A stretch of DNA of 64,000 nt, taken from assembly GCA_030765055.1 (NCBI GenBank), contig CM060947.1:100132711-100196710 (forward strand). The letters run 5' to 3'. Positions 43,930-55,440 of the stretch are shown piece by piece. Origin of the DNA: Mantis religiosa (taxonomy: Eukaryota > Arthropoda > Insecta > Mantodea > Mantidae). Positions within the stretch are counted from its first letter, which is position 1. The number at the start of each line of letters is the position of its first letter. The notes beneath the pieces are model-generated. The model worked only from the letters and a program-made list of their open reading frames with translations, ran no database searches and had not been told where the DNA came from. The translations under genes were made by a program, and so were the position numbers.

Positions 43930-44700
43930 CAGGGGAGTGATTGAAGAGTCTTAACAGCCCTTGGTGTTCTCCTGTAGTTCTGGTGACGAAGAACGGCGAG
44001 CTACGCTTCTGTGTGGAGTACAGGAAGCTGAACGCTGTCTCCCGGAAGGATTGCTTCCCCTTACCCCGGATTGACGATACCCTAGACACACTAGCTGGTG
44101 CACAGTGGTTCTCGACCCTGGACCTGAAGTCGGGTTACTGACAGGTGAGAGACAAGGAAAAGACTGCATTCTCAACAGGCCAAGGGTTTGGCAGTTCACA
44201 GTTATGCCCTTGGGCCCCTGCAACGCGCCAGCTACGTTCCAACGCCTCATGGAGTCAGTAATGAGAGGATTGACATATTACGCATGCCTGCTATACTTGG
44301 ACGACATCATCGTCGGCAAGACGTTTGAAGACCATTTCGACAATCTAAGCAAGGTGTTACAGAGACTGCAGGCTACCAACTTGAAGCTGAACGCAAAGAA
44401 GTGCCAGCTCTTATGCAAGGAAGTGAACTACTTGGGCCACATATTCTCACCAACCGGAGTGGCCACAGATCCGGAGAAAACCCAGGCTGGGAGAGATTGG
44501 CCTCAGCCAAAGGATAAGCGAGAGTTGCGCAGTTTCCTGGGGCTGTGCAGTTATTACCGCTGTTTCATAAAGGGGTTCTCCAACATCGCCAAACCCCTTA
44601 CCCACCTGACAGAGGAACAACGACCCTATGTGTGGACGGAGGATGCTGAACAGGCTTTCCAGCACCTGAAGAAGACACTGCAGTGCTCCTATTTTGGGAT
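43930..44700 (+). pseudogene. Gypsy copy C reverse transcriptase
   Basis: S-P-W-C-S-P-V-V-L-V-T-K-N-G-E-L-R-F-C-V-E-Y-R-K-L-N (43957 on), P-L-P-R-I-D-D-T-L-D, F-S-T-L-D-L-K-S-G-Y, then a TGA and a 16-bp deletion (about 44138). It resumes as F-T-V-M-P-L-G-P-C-N-A-P-A-T-F-Q-R-L-M and L-L-Y-L-D-D-I-I-V (catalytic DD), ending L-G-H-I-F-S-P-T-G-V and F-L-G-L-C-S-Y-Y-R. A one-base insertion at about 43950 also breaks the frame. Confidence 0.85.
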
Positions 44701-45137
44701 TTCCACAACCAGGCAGCACTTTCATTGTGGACACCGATGCCAGCGACCACTGCATTGGAGGCGTCCTATTGGAAGTTCAGGACGGCCACGAGCGGGTGAT
44801 AGCCTACTACAGCAAGACGCTATTCAAGGCAGAGAAGAACTACTGCGTCACCTGGCGAGAATTACTGGCAGTAGTAAAGACCTTGGAACACTTCCACAAG
44901 TACCTGTACGGTCGGCCATTCCACCTGAGGACTGACCATTCTGCCCTAACCTGGCTATTGAGCTTTAAGAACCTGGATGGCCAGACAGCACGTTGGGTCC
45001 AGAGGCTGCAGGAGTATGACTTAACCTCTGAACATTGTAGAGGGAAGAGCTACGGTAACGCAGACACCATGTCTCGAAGACCCTGCCCGGAGGAGTGCGG
45101 CCAATGCCTGCAGATGGCTGGGATAGCGCAGGCCTGA
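44694..45137 (+). pseudogene. Gypsy copy C RNase H and start of integrase
   Basis: F-I-V-D-T-D-A-S-D-H-C-I-G-G-V-L (catalytic D), E-L-L-A-V-V-K-T-L-E-H-F-H-K-Y-L-Y-G-R-P-F-H-L-R-T-D-H-S-A-L-T-W-L (E and second D) and G-N-A-D-T-M-S-R-R-P: a complete RNase H core. It is out of frame with the RT because of a one-base deletion near 44690. Confidence 0.85.
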
Positions 45138-46023
45138 GGCGGGAGCAGCTGGCGGACGCAGACTTGGGGCCACTCTTGAGAGAAGTGGAGGCAGGGACGA
45201 GACCAACCTGGGAGGACATCGCACCGAGGAGCGCCACCTACAAGTACTGGGCCCAATGGGATTCATTGAAGAAAGAGCTGGCGTGCTGTTCTGGATATGG
45301 GAATCACCTGATGGAAAGACGCAGAGGGAGCAGTTGGTACTTCCCCGAAATAGGTCCCGGAAGTCTTGGAGGAAGTGCATGCCTGTACTTCAGGAGGACA
45401 CCTGGGAGGAAACCGAACGATTGACAAACTACGTGAGGGCTACTACTGGCTGAGGCTCTGAGCAGACGCTGTGAGATGGTGCCGTCAATGTCATGTGTGT
45501 GCGGCGATTGGCGGCCCCCAGACTGGGAGCCGGCGTCGCATGCAGCAGTACAACGTTGGAGTGCCATTCGAAAGGATAGCCGTCGACATAGCTGGATCAT
45601 TCCCAGTGTCCGACCGAGGAAACAAGTACCTGCCTCCCTTGTGATCTGGCTTTTGCAAGCCCCCTGGACGCAAAACAGCCAGCAACCGAGTACATGGAGA
45701 ACCTGGTGGACCATCTCCACAACATGCATGAGATGGCTCGTCAGAACATCCAGAAGGCGAGCGACCGCATGAAGACCCGATACGACAGGCAAGCCAACAG
45801 CCAAGGGTTCCAGCAGGGTGACCTAGTCTGGTTGTACCGTCCTACCCGGACCAAGGGACGATGTCCGAAACTCCAGCAACCATGGCAAGGACCGTACAGG
45901 GTGGTGAAGAGGATTATTGACGTTGTGTACCGCATCCAGAAGGTGCCCCGAGGGAAGATGCTGGTGGTACACTTGGATTGTTTGGCCCGCTATGATGGAG
46001 CTGTTCGGGACGGCCAGCCTTGA
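45138..46023 (+). pseudogene. Gypsy copy C integrase, core deleted
   Basis: Zinc-finger part G-G-x-L-G-G-N-R-T-I-D-K-L near 45400 (frameshifted), the first catalytic aspartate zone (D-I-A-G-S-F-P-V-S-D-R-G-N-K-Y, about 45590), then a deletion of about 400 bp. The open C-terminus (45694-46023) has G-D-L-V-W-L-Y-R-P-T-R-T-K-G-R and P-W-Q-G-P-Y-R-V-V-K. Confidence 0.75.
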
Positions 46024-46034
46024 GGAGGGAGCAG

Positions 46035-46566
46035 TGTCACGGCAACAGTCATAAAAGTTTCGGCACAAATAAGAGAACAGTCGGCAGATAAAGTTTCATG
46101 GTAATAATGAGCCTTGCTAAGTAGTTAACGATAGCGCGTTTAGAATAAACAAGCGCCGGCGGGCAGCGATAATTGACGTAAAGGATTCACCGGCATAGAT
46201 TAAGTTATGTTTCTCGAAGGTGATAGAATATTCGGATTACGTCATTAGATGCCATGTTTTCCAGAAACATCTAGTGATTGACAGAACAGTCTGGATGTCA
46301 TGATTGTGATATATAAGCGATTGTGACACGCCAGGAGGACAGTTTTTATGAAACAGTGTTGTGAAATGAGAGATAGCCAGCTGTGTTGTAACGAGAGCTA
46401 AGGATGTAATCTGCTGTCACTGTTTGTTATTGTGATCGACTTTGGTAGACTGATGGTGTATGTAACGTAATGCTGCTGTAATCTATAAGAGTATTTCTAT
46501 GGAAATAAAGGATATTTTTAATTTCTGCAACTCGGCCTTTTAATTCTACGAACCCACAAAGTCACA
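46035..46566 (+). repeat. 3' LTR of Gypsy copy C
   Basis: TGTCACGGCAACAG to ACGAACCCACAAAGTCACA, about 530 bp, with AATAAA at 46504. Inner sequence unlike LTRs A and B. Confidence 0.8.
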
Positions 46567-48313
46567 GTATCCTTTCCCAGCCCTTGCATAGTTTAAATGG
46601 TCATCACTGAAGTAATTAAAGAATGCAAGAGCCCTATAAATAAATCATACAAAGCAGAAAGTCCAAATTTTCTCTAGTATTTTTGTATATGCATTCTTGA
46701 AATTGAATTTCAGTTGGGCTTTGCAAATCGTGGCAGGATGTTTTATTTGGTTCATAGAAACACTCAGTAAGGAATTTATTTTGAATGACATTCTGGAAAA
46801 CCATGACCAAAGTTGTATCTCTTAAATGGAAACATGAAACGAGATTATAATATGTTTGAGCTGCTGCGATGTTTCATGTTGATCATTTCGAAGTCCCAAT
46901 TTAGGAAGCCATATGCAACAGGATTACACATATGGGTAGATGTTGCAGATGATGGAATTGATGTTCTCGTAGATTTACTCAAAGTTGGGTTCTGGAACTT
47001 AACCTCGGCTACTCTTGTATTATTATGAGATTCTCTTTCAGGGTGTGGTCGCAGATGAGAGATAATGGTGTTGTTTGTAGATAAAATAATTCTTCTGTTC
47101 TTTCCTTTTCAAATCCTAATTTAATTTTGATTTTGTTTAAAACATTTAAAGCCACTCTTTTAAAACACTGAACAAATAATCACTTTTGTTAATGACAATA
47201 TTACATAGTTTTAAAAACAATTATGTTGCTTTGGCAATATTTTATGCACTGCGTCCTTTCTGCATACTTACAGATACTAACACACACGTCCATACTCTTG
47301 ACAGCTAAACACAGAAGAAAGAAGCTTAAAAAAATCTCAGTTTACTGGTTCTTCTGTTGCTATGGTCAACATTTTACCATTGGTCCATGTCACAGCCAAT
47401 TATAATTATGTTCGGTGTTAGATTCAATAATACTTTTAAAATTTTTCTTTTAAATCACTTTTTAAAATATTTTAACATTCACAGTAATATTTCCTCTTAA
47501 TTTAAATGAATTTTGTCATTATCAAAATTTAATTAATGTTTAATTTTCCTTTTCTCTATCAAATTACTTTTGCACTTCCACTTGTTATCCTAAACTTCGT
47601 CTTCTATCCAATATAATTAAAATAATATTAAATAAAGCTCTACTTCACTTACCAAAAATTATATAGAAAATGTTTTTGTAGATCAGGTTACAATCTCATG
47701 TTAGTTAACTGGAGCAGTAAGGACACAAAAGGAGGTTTCAGCTAAATTTGGTTGTATTAATAATCTTTCTGTTTACTTCATTTTGTATCTAGTGAATAGT
47801 AATATTTATCTTCTGATTTTTAATAATTGCATCTTACATCTTCAAATGTATGTTTAAGTTGTCTCTCATGTTGTGTTCAGCAAACAAAACAGTATCTTTT
47901 TTAAATCAAACATGCTCTTTTAACAAATCTATAATGTATTGTATATAAGTATAATATGTATAAAAAACTAGACAGTTATTCAGTATAAATCTGCCTAATG
48001 AGTCCTACTTGACAAGTCCCAGTTTACCTGCATAGGCTGACAGTGTAATCGTTATGTGACAATAAAGATTCTATTCCATAAATCTGCATTTAAAGCAAAT
48101 TTATCTGTGTTCTTACAAAAATATTAAAAAGGTTTTAAGTGATTCCATTTTTTGCTTGATTGCATTTGTGGATGTAATTGACATGTTTAAATTTAAGAGG
48201 ATAAATGCTGTATGTTAAATAAAGCTACATTTCACCACTATATATGTTGTGTGGTCGCCATTAATTTAATTGGAATAGAAGGTTTTGATCAGGCTTCTTT
48301 TCTTTTTTTACAG
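46567..48313. other. No gene seen (intron)
   Basis: 1.7 kb of AT-rich DNA; ends at TTCTTTTTTTACAG (48313). Short frames at 46813 and 47223 are not convincing. Confidence 0.45.
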
Positions 48314-48466
48314 ATAAGATTAACTTGCGATGGTCATTTATCATTGGCAACCTTGGAAAACACTATTTCTGAAGGACCAGTGGATCAGGCTGGAACACCA
48401 CAAGCTGAAACACCTATCCCAATAGATGTTCAGGAAGAAAAAATAGATATCACAGAGCCAGCAGAG
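48314..48466 (+). CDS. Host gene exon f
   Basis: Phase 0 at both ends (51 codons). Reads I-R-L-T-C-D-G-H-L-S-L-A-T-L-E-N-T-I-S-E-G-P-V-D-Q-A-G-T-P-Q-A-E-T-P-I-P-I-D-V and ends E-K-I-D-I-T-E-P-A-E before GCAGAG|GTAATT. Acidic and not low complexity, but no family recognised. A missing exon between e and f cannot be excluded, since phase 0 would hide it. Confidence 0.75.
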
Positions 48467-49641
48467 GTAATTAAACTAGTATGTTAAAAATTCCAGGATG
48501 TATCTTTATTATTAATAGTATGGCATATGATTCTTGAACAAAATATGTGATTGATGCATCCCCGTGCCTTGGAAAAAGAAGTGACGTAAATGTATTGCAT
48601 TATAGATAGTCAGCATGAAAAATTCAATGCCATGGCCGGAATTTGATCCACAGATCTCCTGGTTTGCATCCAGTTGCTCTAACCCATTGAGCTACCATGG
48701 CCAACATGCCGTCCTGACACTAAATTCTCCATTTGACTCGTATATTTCCTCGGTAAACCACTAGGGTCTCTCGCATTTGAGATGCACCGTTTGTGGCGAC
48801 TTACTGTAACAGTAGTTTTTATTTGAATTTGAAAATGAATTTTGTTTTCTGATCTGACTATTAGTTGGGCATGTAATGACAATATAAAAAAATGATGAAC
48901 GGTTGCTAGGGGAAGAAAATCAATAATCTTGTTTCATGATGATTGAAAAATGTCACAGTGAATATAAAAATTTTGCATAGTAATAGAAAATCAATAATCT
49001 TCAAAAAGAGATATTTTCTGTAATCTTGATGGTGGAAAGATGATGTGGGCAAGATAAAAAGTTTTAATAGTGATGAGTGGACGTGCAGGAATGAGTAATT
49101 TTATGTAATTAATGGAATTATTAAGGAAGTAAGGATTTATCAATATGCTGGAGGTTACCTGCAATGATTGACTAGGAAAAAAAGTTCGAGTAAATGTAAT
49201 CCAGATTATACAATGAAATTATATATATTACGAAATTGGATTTACCCAAAATTTTATTTATCTCACTCGAAACCACACCTGAAAACGAGAGATCTCATGA
49301 CTCTTATTTAATCAAACACAATCATCAAGAAACAATTCAAACTACAAGGAAGTAAACCTGTTACATCTGGCTTCCTGATTTGGGTCTTCGAAACAGTCAA
49401 CGTGCATCCTATCTGCAACAAATAGAAAATCTGGTTACAGTACTTGAGTCCCAGGCTTCATCATTTAACTCTTTACGGAAACCAGGAGATCTGTGGTTCA
49501 AATCCCGGTCATGGCATTGAATTTTTCATGTTGACTCAATTTATCAAAAACCTTAGCCTATATACGGCTAGTATGAGGAAATTATCAATTTCCATCAATT
49601 AACTAAAGAGTTAAAGTACTTAAGTCGCCACAAACAGCCCC

Positions 49642-50873
49642 TATACTCTGTTTCATATAACCTTGCCCTGCTGACATGTATCACTCCACGTTCAATTACC
49701 TTCCCCCTCGTCCTAATTGGCTAATGCTTTCGCGCCATAGGCCATAGGCGGTGCCTTCCCGTCACATTTAAACCTGCAGTAAACGTCATAATAACTGCCG
49801 GGATGATAAATAAAATCATACAAATAAGGATATGAAGGCATGCAAAAATACAAGTTTATAATGAAATGAGCAAGTTGAAACTAAATGACTGAGCAATGTA
49901 ACTGAAACAAGTTTATAATGAAAGGTTTTCGGCCTTTTCCACTGGGATTTTTTAAAACCCGCACACATACCTTGCAAAACTGCTTGTCTTTCAGTCTTAA
50001 AAGCCGTGTCACGCCATACCTTACTTTTCGTGTGTTCTTCATTCTCCCAAGTCTGGTCAAGGTAGTATATTTTGCGACTTGTGTCTCGGTACAGTCTGAC
50101 TGTCCTTAAATAACGTCTTCGCAATATCGCCTCTTGTCTTTTAGCACATTTTTCTTGCCTCTTTTTTCATTCACAAACCCCAGCTGTATAAGCAATCTGC
50201 TGAAATTTGGTGAATCTGCATCCTCATTTACAGCAGACGAAATGAACTTCAGAGCACAGCTGTTCGACTTCTCTCACAAACAAAGATGGATTCTTCCTCT
50301 GTGAGTGCATTAAACACATGCATCGCAATTCTTTTTTCGCCTGTTTGTAAATATTTACCCTTGCGATACTTCAGCGAAAAACTGGCGGTAGACTCTGCCA
50401 TTATTCATATAAGGACACGCGCAATAAACGATCAATAAAATAATTTAGCTTTCGCACTAGGCATAACAACCTTCGAATGCCGATATATGACTAATCCAGT
50501 TCAAAACAAGGTCATTGATAAAAGTCATATAAACAAATATGTACCGCTGAAGCACGTGCTATCGTGTCATATGCTTGAGAGCAAAGGAATCTCCTCTTTA
50601 CTTCGTTTAAGAATTAACATGCATTTCAGATAAATCAACTGTGTTGCGTAATATATTTAATTTAATTTAATAATTTAATTTAAAACAGTTATGAAAATAT
50701 AAATTTGACAATTTTCTTCCAACACATATAGTTATATACAGATATATCACCATGTTAAATAACGAACTAATTTTTACCGCACGACAGTCTTTTCCACAAC
50801 GCAGCCAATGAGAGGTGATTAGGTCATGTGACTGGTAAGAGATACTGGGCAAGCTTACGTGAAACAAGGATTA
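49642..50873 (-). mobile_element. IS630-like (Tc1/mariner superfamily) transposon, copy 1
   Basis: TA duplications at 49642-49643 and 50872-50873; the element is 49644-50871. Ends are imperfect inverted repeats (CTCTGTTTCATATAACCTTG and its partner CCTTGTTTCACGTAAGCTTG). The empty site is readable from the sister repeat (CCCTAGTGG), confirming TA target. Reverse orientation relative to copy 2. Confidence 0.8.
49816..50400 (-). pseudogene. IS630-like transposase, copy 1 (broken)
   Basis: Open piece 49816-50124: R-R-R-Y-L-R-T-V-R-L-Y-R-D-T, then I-Y-Y-L-D-Q-T-W-E-N-E-E-H-T-K-S-K-V-W, the first catalytic-aspartate block of this family (Y-L-D-x-T-W). Upstream on the reverse strand (to about 50400) the HTH part matches copy 2 with breaks. 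The remaining catalytic region is absent. Confidence 0.7.
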
Positions 50874-51386
50874 GTGGTTTACCAGGGAAATATACGAGTC
50901 AAATGGAGAATTTAGTGTCAGGACGGCACGTTGGCCATGGTAGCTCAATGGGTTAGAGCCACTGGGTGGAAACCAGGAGATCTGTGGTTCAAATCCCGGC
51001 CATGTCATTGAACTTTTCATGTTGACTCAATCTATCAAAAACCTTAACCTGTATACGGCTAGTATGAGGAAATTATTAATTTCCATCAATTAACTAAAAT
51101 GGATTGCATTATGTTAGTTGATTCACATTGCTAAAATTTGAAGATTTGCTAAGTGATTAACTCTAATGGTACTATCTTTCAAGAAAGTAAATGTACACTT
51201 TCCACGGGTCAGTATCACTCAGGCGTTCCATGACTAGATGGTATGAAAATTAAATCGGCCATGTTCGTAGATGTATAGTGTCATGGTCACCATTTTAACC
51301 TGTTACTCACTTGGAAGATTTCTAAGGCTATATTAACCCAGTATAACAAAAGATTGAGTATATATCATAAAGTAAGTAATAATTCT

Positions 51387-52010
51387 CTTGCAGCTAACTA
51401 TTAACTACATGGCATTGGAAAATGTGCTAGAAAACGGAAAACACATGGAATAATGATTTTAACAGAACCAATATCTATATTGTATATAAAGCCACTTTCC
51501 TTAAGTGCTCACGTAGCTCAATGACAGAGAGAGCAAGCGCTGTAATAAATATTACGAGGGATATGTTTTTTATTCCAGACTTTTAATTTGTTAAATTAAG
51601 TAACAGACCAATTTACAACTGTTTTCTTGGTGTAAGCTGTTACTAATGGCATTGGAGAATTAGCAAGAAGACAAATGCCAGGAAGAATGGCGGCTTAATA
51701 GAGCCAACATCTAGTTGTATATAACCTACTACTGACACATGTTATCGTAGCTCAGTGGCAAAATACATGCTGTCACTAAGCCGCAGATTCATGGTTCGAA
51801 ACCTAGTATGTAGTCATAATTTTTATTCCAACGTTTTTACTTTGTAAGACACTGTAACGAATGAAATTATACTTTCTCTCTTGCGACTAAGTTAATATGT
51901 TTTCGAAAAGATTGCCAGAAGTTTCCAGAAGGTTAAATGATAATTTTAATGGAGCCAACTCCTAAACGCTGTATACCTTCCATCTGTTCTAACAATAAAC
52001 TAATATATAA
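51387..52010 (+). repeat. Tandem tRNA-like units, left arm (3 units)
   Basis: Unit starts at 51387, 51626 and 51880 (CTTGCAGC / CTTGGTGT / CTTGCGAC), followed by GGCATTGG-A-x-AAT, AACAGAACCAATATC-type and GTATATA blocks. Unit 2 has a good A box (TAGCTCAGTGGC, 51748-51759) and perfect B box (GGTTCGAAACC, 51793-51803). Unit 1 has the A box only; unit 3 is truncated. Confidence 0.7.
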
Positions 52011-52550
52011 AATAATAAGAAATTGAATAATTCTCATCTTGAGAAAAATATACTTAGAGCTGCAATATAACTGTATAATTCAGTGGAGTTTAAGACATAA
52101 AACTGAAAAGATATTCTATATAACCGTAGTTACAAATAGCCATTATTAGGAATTACATAAAGAAGACGATATCCAAAGATAATGTTGCTTAGGAAACAAA
52201 GTAAAAAGCTGTCATTCTTCATGAAGCCAACTTCATACATTAATAAATGAATTAAATTATGAAACATTTGAGATTTATAGAAAACTTATTTTTGCTAGAA
52301 TAAACAATGATTTTTGGAAACAAAGAATGAAAAAAAGAAATGAAATCTTGTGATTTAGAACCTGGTGTAATTGCCCCCAGCTATGATTACATCATTTAAT
52401 CTTCCGTGCATGTTTGCAACCAATACAGAACACCGGTTTGGATTCTGCTGATAATGTTGCCATAGCTCCATCACCTGAGCAACCAAATTTTCTTGAACCC
52501 TGTCTGGTCGACGTTCTTCTATTTTTTTTTTTTATTTACATCCTCCAACA

Positions 52551-53448
52551 TTAAGTCATATCGGATGGTTCTTCCCATTCTTTCACCATGAAGGCCCATA
52601 TATGTTCAATGGGGTTTAGATTGGGAGACTTTGGTGGCCAGTCCATGCAGATTATTTCTGGATGCCTCGTTAGCCAGTCCTGGGTGATATTTGCAATATG
52701 CACACCACTGTCATGCATAAATATATACTCTTCTTGTTCTAGAAACCTAGTACGAAGGGATGGTAGCAAAGTGTTTTCGAGAATGTCTACATAGACTGCA
52801 CTCGTCATTCTCTCTGGCACGTGAATTAACTCCCCTGGACCTGATGCTGTCATGTAAGCCCAAAACTGTGCTGAAATTCTTCCCGAGTATGCTGCTCGAA
52901 TGACATGTTGAGGTTCGTATCTAATTACTCGTGGTCTATACAGACATAGGGTCCCTTGCTGTTCGGATCGAAATACCTTCTTGTCACTCCAGATTACCAG
53001 GTCCCAATAAGCCTGAGGAAGGTCGCAATTGCACTGTGCCTATTGTAATCGTCTTGCTTTGTATGCCTCTGTAAGAGAGAGCTTAGTGGCAGGTCGATGT
53101 GATGCAATACCGGCATCCTTTAATCGTTGGCGTATGGTTTCATATGAGCAACCATACTCAACTGCTTTATCTAGAAAGATGGACCTGTGTTTTAAAGGCT
53201 GGTTCCTCGCATCTGCTACCAAGGCTTCATCTTGAGCAAGTGTTGTTGCATGAGGCCTACCTGAACACCTGTGTGATTTGGCCCATTCAACTTCTCCCTC
53301 ATGATACGTCCAGCCACTGCTTCACTGTTCTTCGGTTGCAAATCAGTTCTCTGGTGATTTGGGAAGCGTTTTCACCATGAAAGCATGGCCTATAATTTCA
53401 CCCTTTTGAGCTGCAGTCAGCTTCACACAACCTCGTGGACGTGGCATG
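52551..53448 (-). pseudogene. Tc1-like transposase, broken
   Basis: Starts M-P-R-P-R-G-C-V-K-L-T-A-A-Q-K-G (53448), then Y-E-T-I-R-Q-R-L-K-D-A-G-I in the DNA-binding region (53040-53222). The C-terminal half (52551-52853) has Y-I-F-M-H-D-S-G-V-H-I-A (the Q-D-N-A-P-x-H block, D kept) and M-D-W-P-P-K-S-P-N-L-N-P-I-E-H-I-W (third acidic residue kept). The C-terminus runs into a SINE 2 tail (52525-52567). Frame breaks near 52880-53030 and 53230. Confidence 0.75.
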
Positions 53449-53499
53449 CTATTTTACTATGATTAAGTCTTAGTGAAAGATACAAATGCAATGCATTAC

Positions 53500-54300
53500 T
53501 TCCAGCAATATTTTGCACATGCGCAAGAAATACAAGGTGGAAAAAAAAGTATTACATGTCGAGGGTTCGAACCACAAATCTTCAGTTTATTTGACGCAGC
53601 GTGTTTTACCACTGAGCTACGCCAACAGATGTGATAGCGCTGGTTATGTATAATATATACCTGTAGGTTCTATTAAAATCGCCATTCCACGTGTTTTCCA
53701 ATTTCTTCGGTATTCTGCAATGCCATTTAGTAACAGCTTAGCTACAAGAGAACAGTTGTAAATTAGTTTGTTACTGCGTCCAACAAACTAAGAAATTTGG
53801 ATCAATTAATGGACGTTAATTGTTCTTTCACACTGGCTGTGTGTAGGCTAAAGTATGGAAAGATAGAGTCAGACTGAAAAATTCAATGCCATAGCCGGGA
53901 TCTGAACCACGGATCTTCTGCTTGCCGTCCAGCTGCTCTAACCCTTAGCTCAAGGGTTAGACCAGCTGGATGGCAACCAGAAAATCCGTGGTTCGGATCC
54001 CGGCTATGGCATTGAATTTTTCAGTCTGACTCTTATCTTTCCATAAGAAATTTGGAGTTAAAAATTATGCACACGTGTTAGGGTTCGAACCTTGAAGCAT
54101 GGTCTCTCTTATCTCAGCCCACATTTTGCTCCTGAGCTACAAGAGCAGTTAAGATAGCTTGCCTTATATAGCACATATATATTTGTTCTGTTAAAATCAT
54201 AATTCCACGTTTTTTCCGTTTTCTTGCACATTTTCCAACACCATGTAGTTAATGCCTCAGCTGCAAGATAATTATTACTACTTTGTGATAAATACTCAAT
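53500..54300 (-). repeat. Tandem tRNA-like units, right arm (2 units)
   Basis: On the reverse strand: unit with GTAGCTCAGTGGTAAAACAC and GGTTCGAACCC (B box at about 53563-53573) followed by a T8 run (53541-53548 as A8), a possible Pol III terminator. A second unit has GTAGCTCAGGAGCAAAATG and GGTTCGAACCC (54081-54091). Acceptor stems pair only partly, so these are not functional tRNA genes. Confidence 0.65.
53801..54043. mobile_element. tRNA-like inverted-dimer element 5, minimal
   Basis: Exact 12-bp duplication TAAGAAATTTGG (53789-53800, 54044-54055). The reverse tRNA-like unit (53887-53943) is followed after about 10 bp by the forward unit (53944-54010), an almost complete hairpin. Spacer lost. 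Confidence 0.8.
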
Positions 54301-54793
54301 ATTTAGTTATACTGGGTTAATATAGCCTTAGAAATCTTCAAAGTGAGTAACAGGTTAAAATGGCGACCACGACACTATACATCTACGAGCCGATTCAGTT
54401 TTCATACCACCTATACCTTGTTTCACGTAAGCTTGCCTAGTATCTCTTAACGGTCACGTGACCTAATCACATCTCATTGGCTGATATATCATATATTGGA
54501 AGAGAATTGTCAAATTTATTTTTTCGTAACTGTTTGAATTAAATATATTATGCAACAGTTGATTTATCTGAAATGCAGCATGTTAATTCTTAAACGAAGT
54601 AAAGAGGAGGTTCCTTTGCTCTCAAGCACATGGCATGATAGCACGTGATTTAGCAGTAGTGGTGACATTTGTTTATATGACTTTTATCACTGACCTTGTT
54701 TTGAACTGGATTAGTCATATATCGCCATTCAAGAGTGCGAGAGCTAAATTATTTTATTGATCGTTTATTGCGCATGTACTTATTTAATGTATA

Positions 54794-55069
54794 ATGGCAG
54801 AGTCTACCGCCAGCTTTTCGCTGAAGTATCGCAAGGAAAATTATTTACAAACAGGCGAAAAAAGAATTGTGTTGCATGTGTTTAATGCACTCACAGAGAA
54901 GAATCCGTCTTTGTCAGTGAGAGAAGTCGAACAGCTGTGCTCTGAAGTTACAGGTGTGACTGTTAGATCCGTAGGAACATCGCAACATGAAACTGAAAAA
55001 ACAGGAAAACTTACCACTCCAGGCAAAAGCAGGAATAAACAAAAGTGCGTGCTCAGAGAAATTACGTGA
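54794..55069 (+). CDS. IS630-like transposase N-terminal DNA-binding region, copy 2
   Basis: 91 residues from M-A-E-S-T-A-S-F-S. A basic start, then G-E-K-R-I-V-L-H-V-F-N-A-L-T-E-K, V-R-E-V-E-Q-L-C-S-E-V-T-G-V-T-V-R-S-V (helix-turn-helix), ending in a K-R-rich linker. Copy 1 carries the complement of the same region (about 50220-50400). The frame closes at 55069, about 110 bp before the next readable part. Confidence 0.6.
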   Translation: MAESTASFSLKYRKENYLQTGEKRIVLHVFNALTEKNPSLSVREVEQLCSEVTGVTVRSVGTSQHETEKTGKLTTPGKSRNKQKCVLREIT

Positions 55070-55181
55070 AAAGTGTTATGCGTCGTCATGTGTGTAGTTT
55101 TTCTTTAGAAACGAACTGCCTAACATAAGTAACATTTCGTCTGCTGTAAATGAGGATGCATATTTACCAAATTTCAGCAGA

Positions 55182-55440
55182 TTGCTTACACAGCTGGGAT
55201 TTGTGAATGAAAAAAGAGGCAAGAAAAATGTGCTAAAAGACAGAGGCGATATTGCTGTGTGGCGAAGACGTTATTTAAGGACAACCAGACTGCACCGAGA
55301 TACAAATTGCAAAATATACACGAAGAACACACGAAAAGTAAGGTATAGTGTGACACAACTTTTAAGGTTGAAAGACAAGCATTTTTGAAACGTATGTGTG
55401 CTGGTTTAAAAAATCCCAGTGGAAAAGGCCAAAGGCCTTT
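55182..55440 (+). pseudogene. IS630-like transposase, pre-catalytic region, copy 2
   Basis: L-T-Q-L-G-F-V-N-E-K-R-G-K-K-N-V-L-K-D-R-G-D-I-A-V-W-R-R-R-Y-L-R-T-T-R-L-H-R-D-T, as in copy 1. The Y-L-D-x-T-W block expected next is deleted here; the frame goes straight to N-T-R-K-V-R-Y-S-V-T. Confidence 0.65.

Larger units (their letters stand above)
43617..46566 (+). mobile_element. Ty3/Gypsy copy C, 5'-truncated
   Basis: Starts abruptly at the region matching 58647 in copy D (upstream of RT) and runs through RT, RNase H and a deleted integrase to a 3' LTR. No 5' LTR, gag or protease. GC-rich against the AT-rich host DNA. Fused to the LINE at its left border. Confidence 0.85.
48604..51112. mobile_element. 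tRNA-like inverted-dimer element 4, with later insertions
   Basis: 10-bp duplication ATTGCATTAT (48594-48603, 51113-51122). A reverse tRNA-like unit (48631-48705), a partial forward unit (49478-49515), and a full forward unit (50933-51005). The last two lie head-to-tail around the spacer, which is interrupted by an IS630-like transposon at 49644-50871. About 600 bp at 48818-49433 appears to be a further unidentified insertion between repeated ACAGTA. Confidence 0.65.

Noticed and set aside
46813..47028. 71-residue forward frame as a possible host exon
   Set aside because: No acceptor or donor in phase with exons e and f and no recognisable motif.
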